Part shown: piece after piece, positions 1 through 16,499 of the stretch
Position numbering within the stretch: the stretch's first letter is position 1
Layout: each line of letters opens with the position of its first letter
NCBI RefSeq assembly: GCF_035582795.1
Contig: NC_134366.1
Location: 108,631,756 to 108,695,755 of the forward strand
Length of the DNA: 64,000 nt
DNA from: Mycteria americana
Taxonomy: Eukaryota; Chordata; Aves; Ciconiiformes; Ciconiidae
Direction: 5' to 3'
Notes under the pieces: generated by a model
The model's input: only the letters and a program-made list of their open reading frames with translations
Database searches by the model: none
Told to the model about the DNA's origin: nothing
Made by a program: the position numbers and the translations under genes

Positions 1-3000
1 TTTAAAATCATGCCCAAATGCCATAAAAGGCGATTAAAAAAAGCTTTTCAGCAAGGAGCATGGAAACAACAATGGCACAAAATTAGAAAGCTAGGTCTGC
101 CAAGCCGCCCAACTGCATCAGGTTCAGATTCACACTCAATTACAATAGTTTGGTCCTTTGCAAACTTCTCAGCAGTTTGTATCATGCTATTATGTTTTTT
201 CCCCTCACACATGTCTTCGTGAGGTGAGGAACACATCTCCTCCACTGATTACAACATATACCGTACTCTAACTGCATGGTACTTTTATGTAAGAAAGAAG
301 TAACATTACTTACCAGCCAATCTTGGGAATGTAAGGCAACATTGCTTTAGGTTCTTTTCATATTACCTTACCAGAAAAACAATCGGAACAGTAGCTAATA
401 AACTTGGAAGAAGGTCTCACAGAATGGTGTTTGATAATTAATAGATGTTGGGGATGCGGCCCCTCTGAAACTGGAGCATACTGACTGTAAATTTAGTTGA
501 TTTTATTTTGGAAGCATTTCACTGAGATAATGTCTTACCTCTGCGGCACTTGTAAATATATTTGATATCTCTCTGTAGTATCAGAGGAGGAAAACAGGTC
601 AGTATATTTACTCAGTGATAAATGCTTGAACAAAAAAAAAAAAAAATCACACTAAACTAGCTATAATTTCACTTTGTTAATATTAAGACAAACAGCTCTT
701 TGGAGGAGGCAGTGCATTAAAAGTTTTGCTTAGTTCTGTTTTATGAAATGATAGTGTAACTTCAAAGAATTCCTCCATTTCTGGTTGGTCAAAAAATTGC
801 ACACTATTCTGGAAAGCAGCTGTGTGAAAAATCTTTCAAAATAAGGAACAAGGACAATTATTTGCAATCTGCAGCCGAATGTGAGATAAAGGTGTCAAAT
901 CTGTGGTGATCCACATCTGAACTTGGATTTTGTCGTAAGCAAAATGGGTCTGTTCTGTTCACTATTGTTACTACCTGCCACGTCTGCATCAGAGCATTAT
1001 CCTACTACATAGCACAATTCAGTATAATCAGCAGTCTCCAGAAAAAAAGAAACAACTAGAATATAGAAGGAAGAAGACAAGGTCATAATACATGTCAGGG
1101 ATGAGGTGTACTCAGTAACTTCACACTTGCTCTTGCTTTGCCTGCTTTTCTTTTCACCAACTTCTGAAATCAAAGTAGAAATCACAAATGCTACACAATT
1201 TTCCCCTCAATAAAAAAAAAGCCAAAAGGCAGACAGTCCCCTCTCATAGCTCACATCCCAAGTTAAGAATCATTAATACTCTTAATACATTACTAACAAT
1301 GCCAAGTCTACAAAACATAGCCTTCTACCAAACACGTTTATATAAATGGTTGTAATTATAAATGTATATTAATGTAAATTAGGTTTACATAAATCCTAAT
1401 ATGAGGATGTCAATGCAGCCTTATTGTCAAAGCTGGAAATATATAACAAGTTAGCCTTTGAAGAAACATGAGGCATCTCCTTTTCCAGACACAAAAAAAA
1501 AAAGAAAACCAAACCAAAAGATAACTTTTTCTACCAAACCCCTCAGAGAATCCATTAATATATTTATAAAATCATTTAGCCCTCACCACATGATCTCAGT
1601 ATAGCATCCACTCATCTCTAGCTAACACAGCTGAGGAAGAGAACACAAGCTGTTCTGTTTGCTTCTTTGCACTGCTGTCACGGCACAGTCTAATAAGGGC
1701 GTACCATCTTACATGTTCAGAGACATACCCTTTTGCATTTCTGAACTGATAAAGCAACCACACACATGTGCATGCATGTAATGCATGTATCTTTACAGAC
1801 ATATATATCTATGCCTGTAGTAAAGGCATTATAACTTACTGTGAACAGTACTGAAGAGAGCTTACACTAGTTTATATTATGTCTGATCAGCTCGGATAGC
1901 TTAAGAAACAGCTGGAGATAGATGAGAGATTGGAAAAAGCTGACAGTTTCTTCTTGGAGGGTAAATTCAGAGTCTGATGTGATAAAAGAAAAAAAATCCT
2001 TCTGCTGCAAAAGAGCTGTGTATGTATAGGACAGTCATGAATCATGCACTTGAACAACTGCCCTTCGCCTCGGCCTCTTCAAGAATGAGAAACATTGTGA
2101 GCGATTATCAGAGGTACAGTATTTATCGTGACATGATAGCAAAAGATGCGAGGAGTTCGTATGCTATATGCACACCACAAGAAAGGTTGGCGTGGATGTA
2201 ACCAACTGGATACCAGTAAATAGTGAAGCCTAGAGGGGGAAAAACCAAAAGATTCTTTTTGTGTAGTAGAGCTGGCTTCTACACAGACAGCAAAAGTAAA
2301 AGGTAGTTCTGAAACATCAGAACTAATGAAGCCCACATACCTACAGATCCATAGCTTGTCGGTGATTGACTTCAATGTGCAAAAAGGTGCAAGAGCAAAG
2401 ATTAAAGCTTTTCCTATCATAAAGGCATTTAAGAAGTCTAGCTCTCCCACTATTCTCCCTAGGTAACAAGCTGAAAGTGAGAGTCTTTTACTCAGAGGGA
2501 ACTTCTAGTCTCCCTCTTCCACCAGTTACCTATTCCATCCAACCCCCAAGAACAGTGTCTTTCAGCTTCTAATCCTCTTTTAAATCCGTCTGAAGTTGGC
2601 TCACACACTCAGATCTATTGCTGGGGGAGGGAGGGAAAGCTTCAGTGATACAGATGTACTCATGTACAAAAGGACCATTTCCTTATAAAAAACCTTCTTC
2701 ACTTGAGGAATAATGGAGGCTGAGGTTGCAAATACTTTTTTTAAGTCAAGAATAAAAGACTCTAGTACTTCATCGTATCTTCTATAGAAATACAAGTTCT
2801 TCCAGATTTCCTGAACCTTTATTGTTAAGGAAACAAAGTAAAGATTAGAGCCTTCTGTAACACTTAAGTAAACTATAAAGATATTTACAATTTCTAACAT
2901 TCAGCTCAGCCAAGCTTGTATTTCAATCACATACAAGTAAGCATAAAAATCCCAAATCTTACTAATTCCTAGTTGTCTGATATGAAGCTTTGCAGATGAC

Positions 3001-5450
3001 CATACTTCCTTCTTTTCCACCTATTCCTGAAAGACTAGTTTTCTGTATTACAGATTAGCTACTGTTTATCAGCATGGCCATAATTTATTCACTCGGGCCA
3101 AACAGAATTTCACATTCATTATTAGCCAAACTTCTGGTAAGTCCTTGCAACCTGCATTTCTTTATCTGTACTTCTGTGGAGCTGAAGTTTTGATACACAT
3201 CAATTGCAAGAATCCACTACAGCTCATGTACACAAAATGCTAAAAATACGAGCACGAATATCTAACACTTATATGCTAATCATTAAAATAATCACAAATT
3301 GAAAACATACGATACAGAAATCTGTCTTTTTATCGTGTACAAGGAACATCAAAGCAAGTTATGGATGTTTCAGCCAGCTGCATCCAACTGAAGCATCATT
3401 TCTTTCATGAATGAAAAAAGCAAGGCTTTTTAAACCATAGGAAAGCTCACACTTCCAAAATATAAAGCCGGGGGGGGGGGGGGGGGGGGGAGTCATTTGT
3501 GAAAAACTAGACATTAGACACTTTGACAGCCTACGCAAAAAAATCTATAATACAGGCCATTCTAGAAAACAAAATATTTAATCAAGGGCAGCATTGTCAA
3601 AATAGTCAATGTTTTTATACTCAGTTGAATTAAATGTAGGCTGTACAGCCGTAAGCCTTCCCCCCACCCCTTTTCTTTTTCTGAGTTCGTAGCTGACTTT
3701 GGTCTTTAGAAGCAGCAAGATACCAGACAACCAAAAACATGGAAGGCTTTAAATGGAATTATTTGATGTGGCAAAACAGCTTTTAGGAACCGGAATTGTT
3801 TTGAAGAAAATTGTTTCCTGCTGTGTTAGAAAACTGTATCATCAAGAGTAAAGAAAAGGTTACCTACTTAGATATTACCGTTACCATCATTCCTTTCCCT
3901 TACACTATTTTAGAGTACATTATTCCTTTCCCTTTGAGTACCACAAAGTCAGCAGCACAGTCTGTCCACATGGTCAGCAGAACAACTGACTTTCATTTGG
4001 TCTTTTCTTAGCATTTTCTTTCTTGCCTTAAAATCATCACTGACTACAGATTTTATTTTCTTGCTTGGCAAAGCATTTAAATAAGAGATCCTTATCTCCG
4101 CCTTTTGAAGTGGTGAGCTAATCCCCCTATTTGTTTTATTTTCCCTTGTGTTTTTGTCTCCCTTCCATATGCATAGTGGTAAGTGATTTGTGGATCCTTT
4201 TCCTTTTGATACATGATTTATTTGGCTCAGTTTCCACCGATTTAGTGTATTCTGCTACCCTACTGCTTTGAGTCACCACAATTCCCTGTTCCTCAACTTT
4301 CAATCCTCTGAAAACATAACTCTCCTACCATTACATTTTGTAAGACAATTTTCAGTTTCTGCTCCAAGTCTTCTATCTTTCTCTCTACATTTACACTAGG
4401 TATTATGGCATAAGCACAGCTCAAAGCAATTATCCGTATAGCCCTGAGGCCACGTTCCTTATTCTTGTTTTTGTTCTGAACCGTTTCTTCTTTTCAGAAG
4501 TAGTGCTACTTTAAGAATTGCTTTAAAGGAAGGTGGTGTGCAAGAGACGCTGCTTCTACAGCATGTCGGCAGTCAACACTTGTATCAAGGCTGCATAACC
4601 AAGAATATTGTTTTCCCATTACAAGCTGATAATCAAACAGGAATCGTAACTGAACAACAGGCTAAAATAATTCTATCCAACTGTATGGAAAGGCTTGATT
4701 TGGTTATTGGAATCTCAAGACCACATCAGAGTGAGAAACAACTGAAATGCTAGTGCACCAATATGTATGTACCTTTAGAAAGAGAAGGAAGAGCTGTCTG
4801 ACTCTTCAAAAGGAAAATAAAGAACAACACCCAGAAAGAAACTGGAGTGGTTATCTGAAGAGCCACTTAGCTGTATTTCAGCCTGTTTGCATGTCCTGTT
4901 ATTTAAAATGCAGCCATTGCTTTTCCAGTCCTCCCATTCCATTTTCCTCCCTAAGCCTCCTTGAGAGAGTCTGGACCTGCAGGAGAAATATGTCTTTGAC
5001 AGCCATGCAATTATTCTTTTTAAAATCAGTTAGGTACTAGTTCATGTTGTTCCTCAAGTGCAGTTTGAAAAAGAAGCATACTTATATACTTTTATGTATA
5101 ATGAGCACTGAGTAAAGTTTAACTTGCAATTAGGAAATAAATTAAATCAATCCAGCTATTTTTCTGGAGTTAACAGAAGAACATGACCAGCTTAGCTAAT
5201 GTACCTCACTTTTATTTCAACAAACACGTTTGTTACCTTTGCATGTTTGTGCACCTGATTTTGCCTCTCCCATTCACAAAAAAAGACCTTCTGGCATAAA
5301 ATTATATAGCAATGTACAGTACAGAAATATCTGGTTTGAACTGTCAAATGGCATTTACTCAGAAATATGGTTATATATGAAAACCACAAGTATAATGTTT
5401 TAGTTGTGGTATGTTGGAATAGGAGGAAAGAATACAGTTAAGACTGTTTC
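1..5450. other. Intergenic, no gene recognised
   Basis: This AT-rich stretch lies beyond the 3' end of SEC61B. Short open frames occur on both strands, but none shows a recognisable domain or a splice-bounded coding pattern. It contains A-rich runs (near 630-645) and a long G run annotated separately. I see no convincing exon, RNA gene or complete transposon here. Confidence 0.6.
3470..3490 (+). repeat. Poly-G homopolymer, 21 G
   Basis: An uninterrupted run of 21 G on the plus strand, inside otherwise AT-rich intergenic DNA. Runs like this can form G-quadruplexes and are prone to length errors in sequencing, so the exact count is uncertain. Confidence 0.9.
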
Positions 5451-5467
5451 TATTTCCATATACAACT

Positions 5468-5473
5468 TTTATT
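5468..5473 (-). terminator. SEC61B: SEC61B poly(A) signal AATAAA
   Basis: A canonical AATAAA on the minus strand about 220 bases beyond the SEC61B stop codon. It gives a short 3' UTR, as is usual for this gene. Cleavage would be expected near 5445-5455. Confidence 0.75.
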
Positions 5474-5692
5474 GCAATACCTGTATTCTAAGCATACATA
5501 TACAAATATAAAATGACCCATGACAGACTTTAAACCTGCACAAATAGTGAACTGAGAAATTCATTCGGTATTAGAGCCAAAGTTGACAGGACTTCAACAG
5601 GTGATAGGAAGCTTCCTCAGTCTCTCTCCAAGAACAACCAGGATCCACCACATTTTTGGTCCCAGATGTATGCTTTAATTTGGCAGCTGAGT

Positions 5693-10577
<4,885 letters not shown>

Positions 10578-10923
10578 GGCGACGGCGGCGCTGGCTCGGG
10601 GGTCGACACAGCCTCACACACGCTCCCGCACGGCCGCTCCGGCCACGTCCCTGCCCGCAGCAGGCCCCGCCCCCGCGCCGCGCCTCCCGGGGCCTGGCGG
10701 CTGCCCGGGATGATGCCTGAGCAGCGCCGGCGCTTCTCCCTCCCCCCCCTCCCTCAGCGGCCGCTTTCTGAGCCAGCTGACCCCACGCCACGCCTGAGTC
10801 GCGCCCGCTCCCTCACCGGCGGCCGGGCCGGGGCGGCCGAGCAGGGAACGAGCGGGACGAGGCCCCGGGCGGCGCCCGGGCCGCCCGGCGGGTGGGGCGA
10901 CAGGGAAGGCCCGGGAGGAAGGC

Positions 10924-10931
10924 TGACGTGT
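10924..10931 (+). promoter_or_regulatory. ATF6/XBP1-type element TGACGTGT
   Basis: TGACGTGT matches the unfolded-protein-response element TGACGTGG/A except at its last base. A second ACGT core (TACGTGGC, 10974-10981) lies 50 bases nearer ALG2. SEC61B is known from mammals as a target of the unfolded-protein response. That these bases carry the response here is inference. Confidence 0.35.
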
Positions 10932-10951
10932 CCTGCTGCGGTCGTTGCGCC

Positions 10952-10961
10952 GCGCATGCGC
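10952..10961. promoter_or_regulatory. NRF1 binding palindrome
   Basis: A perfect GCGCATGCGC palindrome 55 bases upstream of the ALG2 start codon. NRF1 sites of this form are common in bidirectional housekeeping promoters. Occupancy is inferred from the motif alone. Confidence 0.6.
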
Positions 10962-11015
10962 GCCGCTGCCCGCTACGTGGCCGGCGGGAGCGTCCCCGTC
11001 CCCCCCGCAGCGGCC

Positions 11016-12692
11016 ATGGCGGCGGCCGGGGAGCGCCCGTCCGTGCTGTTCCTGCACCCGGACCTGGGGCTGGGCGGGGCGGAGCGGCTGGTGGTGGACG
11101 CGGCGCTGGCGATGCAGGCGCGGGGCTGCCGGGTGCAGATCTGGACGGCGCACTACGACGCCACGCGCTGCTTCGCGGAGACGCGGGGGCTGTCGGTGCG
11201 GCGGGCCGGCGGGTGGCTGCCGCGCAGCCTGTGGGGCCGCGGGCACGCGCTGTGCGCCGCCCTGCGCATGGCTTTCGTGGCGCTGTACGTCCTGCTGCTC
11301 AGCGGCGAGCGGGCGGACGCCTTCGTCTGCGACCAGGTGCGGGGCGGGCCCGGGCGGGCGGGGATCGCCGCCGCCGCCATTTGCGGCCGCGCTGCTGCGG
11401 TGGGGGGAAGGCCCGAGGGGAGGCGGGGCTGCTGGCGGGCTCCGGGGCGGCTGGAGGGGGAGGAAGCTGCTGCCGCTTGGGCTCCCCTCCCAGCTGTCCC
11501 CTGGTGGTGGGCCTTGGGAGGAGGAGGTGCGTGGGGAGGTCCCGCGGCTTGACGGGGCCTGGGCGGGGAAGGGGTCTCGGTGGCCTCTCGGGCCGAGGTG
11601 AGGGAGGAAATGCAGAGCCGCAGCGGGAGGTCCTGGGCGAGGGAGTGCAGCTTGATGCGCTTGTGGAGGGGAGAGGGAGAAGGCACTTGGCTTGCAAAGG
11701 GTATGGCTTTGAAATCCCACGTACACACCAGCGGCGCTAACACAAATAACGAATGTCTCTTCTTGTCCTGTCTCTCCTGGTTGCGCTAGGTGTCGGCTTG
11801 CATTCCTGTACTTAGACTGGCCAGAACCCGTAAGAAGGTTTTGTTTTACTGTCACTTTCCTGATCAGCTTCTGACCAAGAGAGAATCTCTCCTGAAGCGC
11901 ATCTACAGATTACCGCTCGACTGGCTAGAAGAATACACAACTGGCATGGCAGACTGTATTGTTGTGAACAGCAGGTTCACCGCCAGTGTGTTCAAGGACA
12001 CGTTTAAGTCCTTATCTCACATAAACCCAGATGTCCTCTACCCATCGCTCAATATCAGTAGCTTTGAAACAGTAGTTCCTGTGGACATAGCTGACCTGAT
12101 ACCCAAAGAGAAAAAGTTCTTGTTTCTTTCCATTAATAGGTATGAGAGAAAGAAGAATCTAGCACTGGCTCTTGAAGCTTTGCACGAGCTTCGAGGAAGA
12201 CTTGATTCTCATGAGTGGAATGAAGTTCACCTGGTTATGGCAGGTGGTTATGATAAACGGGTTCTGGAAAATGTGGAGCACTATGAAGAGCTGAGGAGAC
12301 TCGCAGCCAAGCTTAGTGTTAATGACCATGTCACTTTTCTGAGATCATTCTCAGATGAACAGAAAATCTCTCTTTTTAGTAATGCTGTATGTGTGCTTTA
12401 TACACCAAGCAATGAACATTTTGGCATTGTTCCTCTGGAGGCAATGTATATGAGATGTCCAGTTGTAGCAGTTAATTCAGGTGGTCCTTTAGAATCAATC
12501 TTGCATAACGTTACAGGATTTTTGTGTGATCCTCTGCCAACTCAATTCTCTGAGGCCATGGAAAAAATTGTGAGAGATCCTCTCTTAAAGGATACAATGG
12601 GAGCAGCTGGGAGAGCCAGAGTTATGGAAAAATTTTCCTCAGAAGCATTCACAGAACAGCTGTACCAATACATATGCAGATTAACACAATAA
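11016..12692 (+). CDS. ALG2: ALG2, alpha-1,3/1,6-mannosyltransferase (2 coding exons)
   Basis: Adds the second and third mannoses, from GDP-mannose, to Man1GlcNAc2-PP-dolichol on the cytosolic face of the ER, an early step of N-glycan precursor assembly. Coding exons are 11016-11336 (107 codons) and 11790-12692 (300 codons plus TAA), joined in phase 0 across a GT-AG intron, for 407 residues against about 416 in mammals. It is a GT4-family, GT-B fold enzyme. The N-terminal loop HPDLGLGGAERLV is at residues 14-26, a hydrophobic segment lies at about 84-100, the donor-side motif SINRYERKKN at about 221-230, and the E-x7-E motif (EHFGIVPLE) at residues 316-324. The start at 11016 sits in CAGCGGCCATGG and aligns with the short variable N-terminus of the family. 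An in-frame upstream ATG at 10956 would add 20 residues. Exon 1 is extremely GC-rich and exon 2 is not, which reflects the CpG island. Confidence 0.97.
11337..11789 (+). other. ALG2: ALG2 intron 1 (453 bp)
   Basis: A GT-AG intron with donor CAG|GTGCGG and acceptor TTGCGCTAG|GTG. Its first part is still CpG-rich. I see no other feature in it. Confidence 0.9.
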
Positions 12693-12693
12693 A
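12688..12693 (+). terminator. ALG2: AATAAA overlapping the ALG2 stop codon
   Basis: The final codon and the TAA stop form CAATAAAA, which contains a canonical AATAAA. Use of this site would give almost no 3' UTR. The downstream signals are more plausible as the main site. Confidence 0.3.
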
Positions 12694-13309
12694 ATTATAT
12701 TCCCATATTATATTTTACAGCGTTGTATCTCTCATTTGTATAGGGGACCAGTATTCATTGTGACTATGATGAAGAACCCGGGACATCTGAATTTCCTTGT
12801 TAGGCTTCTTTTGCTGCCTTATGTCACTCGATACAAAGAATGAGCAAAACATGTCCCACCGTCTCATTAGAAGGTAAAAATTTTCATGTGGTAGGCTGAT
12901 CCACCATTGTAGGAGTTCTTTTGTGTACTGTGCCTTGGAAGAATGCGTAGTTAAATGGCAGTAACTTACTAGGAAATTATTGCACATTTTACCTTAATAC
13001 TGTACGGTATGGCTGATTCAATTTATAAAATGCGGATTTTTACAGATAGACAAGCAGAGATTTATTTTTGTGTATTTAAAATGTTCATCAGTAATTTTTA
13101 AGTAAAAGAGCTATCTTAGTTGAAGTATGGAGAGAATTGCACAGTCCACCAACTGCATGTTTAAAAAAACCAACACTGTTAGGGATATGAGTGGTATGGT
13201 TTTAAAATGATTGGCCTTTTACTGTACTTTTCTTAAATTGCAACATGTAGTCACACTGTGTGTCATAAACAAGCGTACAGGCATGAGAGCAGGAGGAAGC
13301 TGAGACTAG

Positions 13310-13315
13310 AATAAA
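13310..13315 (+). terminator. ALG2: Candidate ALG2 poly(A) signal (proximal)
   Basis: AATAAA (GAATAAAACC) about 620 bases after the ALG2 stop. An alternative to the signal at 13501. Confidence 0.4.
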
Positions 13316-13500
13316 ACCAAGGACATTGGACTACTCTGGGCAAAAATGTTAGTGCTAAAATTCTACGTCTATGCAAATACCTGCAGTGCTTAAGGATGTA
13401 ATTTTACTTTGAGAGTTCTGGTTTGTAGAGACTTAAATGATATCCCCTTTATTTAACGTTTCATTCTAAATGACAGCACACCAGGTAATCTGGAGCAGGC

Positions 13501-13506
13501 AATAAA
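13501..13506 (+). terminator. ALG2: Candidate ALG2 poly(A) signal (distal)
   Basis: AATAAA about 810 bases after the stop, followed by a T/GT-rich stretch (TTTTATTTTGCCTGTTTTAG), the usual downstream context. I consider this the best candidate end of the ALG2 transcript. Confidence 0.55.
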
Positions 13507-13530
13507 GACATTTTATTTTGCCTGTTTTAG

Positions 13531-14339
13531 TGGTAACTTTTCGGTACAATTTTTCTGAATAGTTTAGCTGGGGGATACTTTTCTCCTAATGCAATGACTG
13601 CACATGTGACAGTAATTTGACTTTTTTTTCAAGTGTAATACCTGGTTTTGGTCAAGGAACACCTGATTTTTTCATCTACCTCTCTTTTTAGCGCATCTTT
13701 AGTTGGTTCTGTTTGGTTTCCAAAAACACACAATCCATACAGTTGGGTTTTAAGTCTGAAAATGGATTGAGTAACTACAATTTCCTCATTCTTTGAAATG
13801 CAGTTTTATCTATAAAATACAATTTAGTAGTCCAAATTCTGCTTTTTATATTTAAGATAAAATTTCAGGCATTTTCACATTTAGTACTTCACAACAGTCT
13901 TTCTGTTGCTTAGGACTGCAACCCAGGTCTCAGTATAAGGCTTTTATTTGAAGTGAAACAAACAAAAATCCACAAACAAAGTCTGTCCTTGTCTTTAATC
14001 AGGAAGTTGGAATGCTGTAATGGTTATTCTTTGTGGATTGGGAGCGGGTGGTCTCAACAGGCCCTGGTTCCAACATTTCTGTTCATGTCAGAAGAACTGA
14101 CAAGCCTGAATCTATCGTCTCTCTTGCCTGTTCCTGCATTTGTGCTCCTTCCCCACCACTTAAAAGTTTTCCTAAATCTTTGTGCAGCTTTTTCAGGGTG
14201 TAGCAGTGAGTGACTGAAGGGCCTGAAGAGAGTGTGAAAATAATCTGTTGTCATTGACATTTACACCTTCAAGACATATTTGGCCTGGGTTTTAAGCTCC
14301 AGTTAGAAGGTGCAAGATGGTTGGAGCCAATTCCTGTGG
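13531..14339. other. Intergenic, nothing recognised
   Basis: AT-rich unique sequence between the ALG2 3' end and the gypsy relic. No supported gene or repeat. Confidence 0.6.
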
Positions 14340-14424
14340 CTGCTTAGTTTATGTTACATTTTTCTCTCCAGATTGCACTGGAGTTAACCTGGAGCCTAAG
14401 GTACACGCCGGTGCACGCTTGCCA

Positions 14425-14751
14425 GCATAGCTCTGGGGGTAGCTCCATTTATGCACAAACCTTGGCCTCCAGCCCTTTCCTGAGCTGTGTTGATGGCAGG
14501 CGCGTGCCTAGCCCTGTGCCCTGCAGCTCTTGTTGACTGGATTTCATGAATTGCACATGGACTAGACCTGCCATCTCACGTTTACCTGGTGGTCACTGGA
14601 CTGTCTGACTGAACCTGTTATTGTCACCAGGCTGCCCTGCTTGGGTGCTGTTCCCTGGTTGGTGAGATCACTGTCCTTCTGTGATAGGGTCTCCCTCAGC
14701 TTTTGACTGTCATCCCGTGCAGAGCAGCCCCAGTCTTGCTGCTTCCTGACA
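14425..14751. repeat. Gypsy LTR fragments, two orientations
   Basis: Bases 14620-14751 match the distal part of the LTR at 17310-17450 in the same orientation (shared CTGCTTGGGT, GTCA..GTCACTG, CTCCCTGACAG-type blocks), ending in the complement of TGTCAGGAAG. Bases 14430-14600 instead match the reverse complement of 17150-17220 (CTCCATTTA..., GGCCTCCAG, GAGCTGTGTTG). The LTR is therefore broken by an internal inversion or is two abutting LTR ends. Confidence 0.6.
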
Positions 14752-15059
14752 GGTAGGTTGGGCCATCTCAAGCCCTGAGCTGACTGTCGTGGAGCCTGGC
14801 CTTCAGGCTGCTCATCAGCTGCAGGTTAACTTCAGAATCCTGCAGGAAGCTGTGGTCAGCATGGAGAGGCATGGCACAGCCTTTCAGGCTGCTTCAGCAT
14901 CTCTTGCTCCCCAATTCTAGAACCATTCAGTGGGGACTTGGACAATAGTATTGGGATTTATTAGTCAGATATGGCTAATCTTTACGGCCTATCCAGGGCC
15001 TGTATATCCCAAGGAGCATTAGATGCTTGGGAGTAATAATCTCCCAGCTCTCAGGGCAA

Positions 15060-15605
15060 CCTAAGAGTGGATTTGGACCATGTGGAAGATAATGGCCCTA
15101 TGCTCCAAAACCTGATGACTTACTCCAGATTTGGAGTGGTTTTGGGGGGACCACAACTGTGCAGTGGCCAAGGCTTCCCTTGCTCCAGCAGGGGAAGTAG
15201 TTGGCCACTAACTACACAATTCAATTCATGGGGTTTATTGTGGAAACAGTGTGAAGAGCAAGCCCTTATGATCCTCTGAAGTCTAGGGCTGTCTGAGGCC
15301 CTCAAAAACGAGATGGCCAGAGCCTGGGGCAGCCTGTCAGATGGACCTATCACTGGAGAAGCGCCTAGGTTTGCCAGGAGGAGCATATGCAGACCTCTGC
15401 CATGTTTTGCTCCACCTTCCTTACTACCCCCAGAAGAAGAGCCCATGGACATAGACACCATCTACCTCACCCCTCATCCCAAGAATGAGAACACAGGTGG
15501 AGAAAAGGGGATTGCTTTTACTGTGGTAGAAATGGCAACTGTGTTGTCAGTTGCACCGACAAACCCCCTGCTCTGACAGTCACTTGGTGCAGGTACATGT
15601 GAGGT
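15060..15605 (+). pseudogene. gypsy gag fragment with zinc knuckle
   Basis: A degraded gag piece on the plus strand. A stretch at 15286-15321 reads GLSEALKNEMAR, like the capsid C-terminal region of gypsy gag. It is followed by the acidic EEEPMDID segment (15430-15460) and, in another frame, a CCHC-type knuckle at 15513-15554, CFYCGRNGNCVVSC. In this knuckle the expected His is Asn, so zinc binding is probably lost. Stops and frameshifts separate the parts. Its strand is opposite to the neighbouring RNase H. Confidence 0.65.
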
Positions 15606-15739
15606 GCAGGTACCTGCAGCTGGTATGGCTTGCAGACTTTTGGGTTGGAAATCAAAGTTAGTGATGAATGGACAGCTAACAAAGTGTGGAGAGAGAGAAG
15701 CCTGGCAGACAAGGTGGGGAGAGAAGCAACTCATCCCTC

Positions 15740-16270
15740 AATTGTATTCCAGGTTCTGGTGGTAGGTCAGCACCACTGTTGGTTCTTCTGCTACCTAAAG
15801 AATGTGCTACCACTCCTCAGAGGCAGCTTTGATTTTCAGGTGCTGCTTGTCCCAGACATCATAATTCCTCTCAGTGGGGGTGAGTTGCCTAGAGAAATAG
15901 GCATAGGGTCCTGGGTCCTGCTTTGGGCCAGCTTCTGGGAGAGTATGGCCCCTATGACAGAGAAGCATCTGCTTCCACAATGAAATGCCAGGGCCTGGGC
16001 GGGACTGTGAGGCAGGCTATGGTGAATGCCCGTTTCAGTTCCTCAAAAGCTGCGTGTGCTTCTTAGGCCCATAGAAAGTGAGGTCCCTTCCAAGTAGGTG
16101 CTGTTACAGGAGCCATAATACTGGAAAACCCTGTTACAAGTCATCAAAAGAAGCTGGCAAATTCTAAGAAACTGCAGTCCCTGCATGCTAGAAGGGAAGG
16201 AGTGGAAAACTGCTTTCTGAACCAGATGCAGACACTGTGAGGATCTTGCAATACCATTTGGTCTCTTCTG
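15740..16270 (-). pseudogene. gypsy RT connection and RNase H fragment
   Basis: On the minus strand the piece reads in order a connection segment around 16090-16170 (FSSIMAPVTAP), then AAFEELKRAFT and FIVEADAS (about 15965-16053), then after a frameshift [18 protein letters not shown] (15845-15909), IKAASEEW and VVLTYHQNLEY down to about 15750. This is the order and spacing of the Ty3/gypsy RNase H domain. The first catalytic Asp of the ADAS motif is still present. In-frame stops follow EEW and HIL. It is non-functional. Confidence 0.85.
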
Positions 16271-16284
16271 TGCTCTGACCACCT

Positions 16285-16475
16285 TCCATCGTTTTGTAAC
16301 TATGTAGTGGCATTCTTGACATCTTCATGTTCTCTGATGCTCAACAGGCACAAAGACTGTGCCGGGGAGGTCCTGAGCCACCTGCATAGTGGTGGCTGCA
16401 TGTCAAACCCCAGAGATCTGCTCTTTTCAACAGCACAGGGTGGAGTTCCTGGGGTACCTGGTGGACCCCAACTGC
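16285..16475 (+). pseudogene. gypsy RT catalytic and C-terminal fragment
   Basis: On the plus strand the sequence reads YVVAFL at about 16300-16318, where the catalytic LDDI box is damaged by a small deletion, then FMFSDAQQAQRLC, then HVKPQR, and finally VEFLGYLVDPN at 16440-16472. These are consecutive motifs of gypsy reverse transcriptase. The piece is inverted relative to the RT and RNase H pieces on either side. Confidence 0.75.
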
Positions 16476-16499
16476 TCGTGTGTGGATCCCACATAGGCT

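Larger units (their letters stand above)
12693..13530 (+). other. ALG2: Probable ALG2 3' UTR
   Basis: AT-rich non-coding sequence between the ALG2 stop and the best poly(A) signals. It carries no coding exon on either strand. The 3' end near 13520 is inferred from the AATAAA signals. Confidence 0.6.

Noticed and set aside
10614-11855. 413-codon open frame on the minus strand opposite ALG2
   Set aside because: It is antisense to ALG2 in CpG-rich DNA, Pro/Arg/Ala-rich with no domain. This is a compositional shadow.
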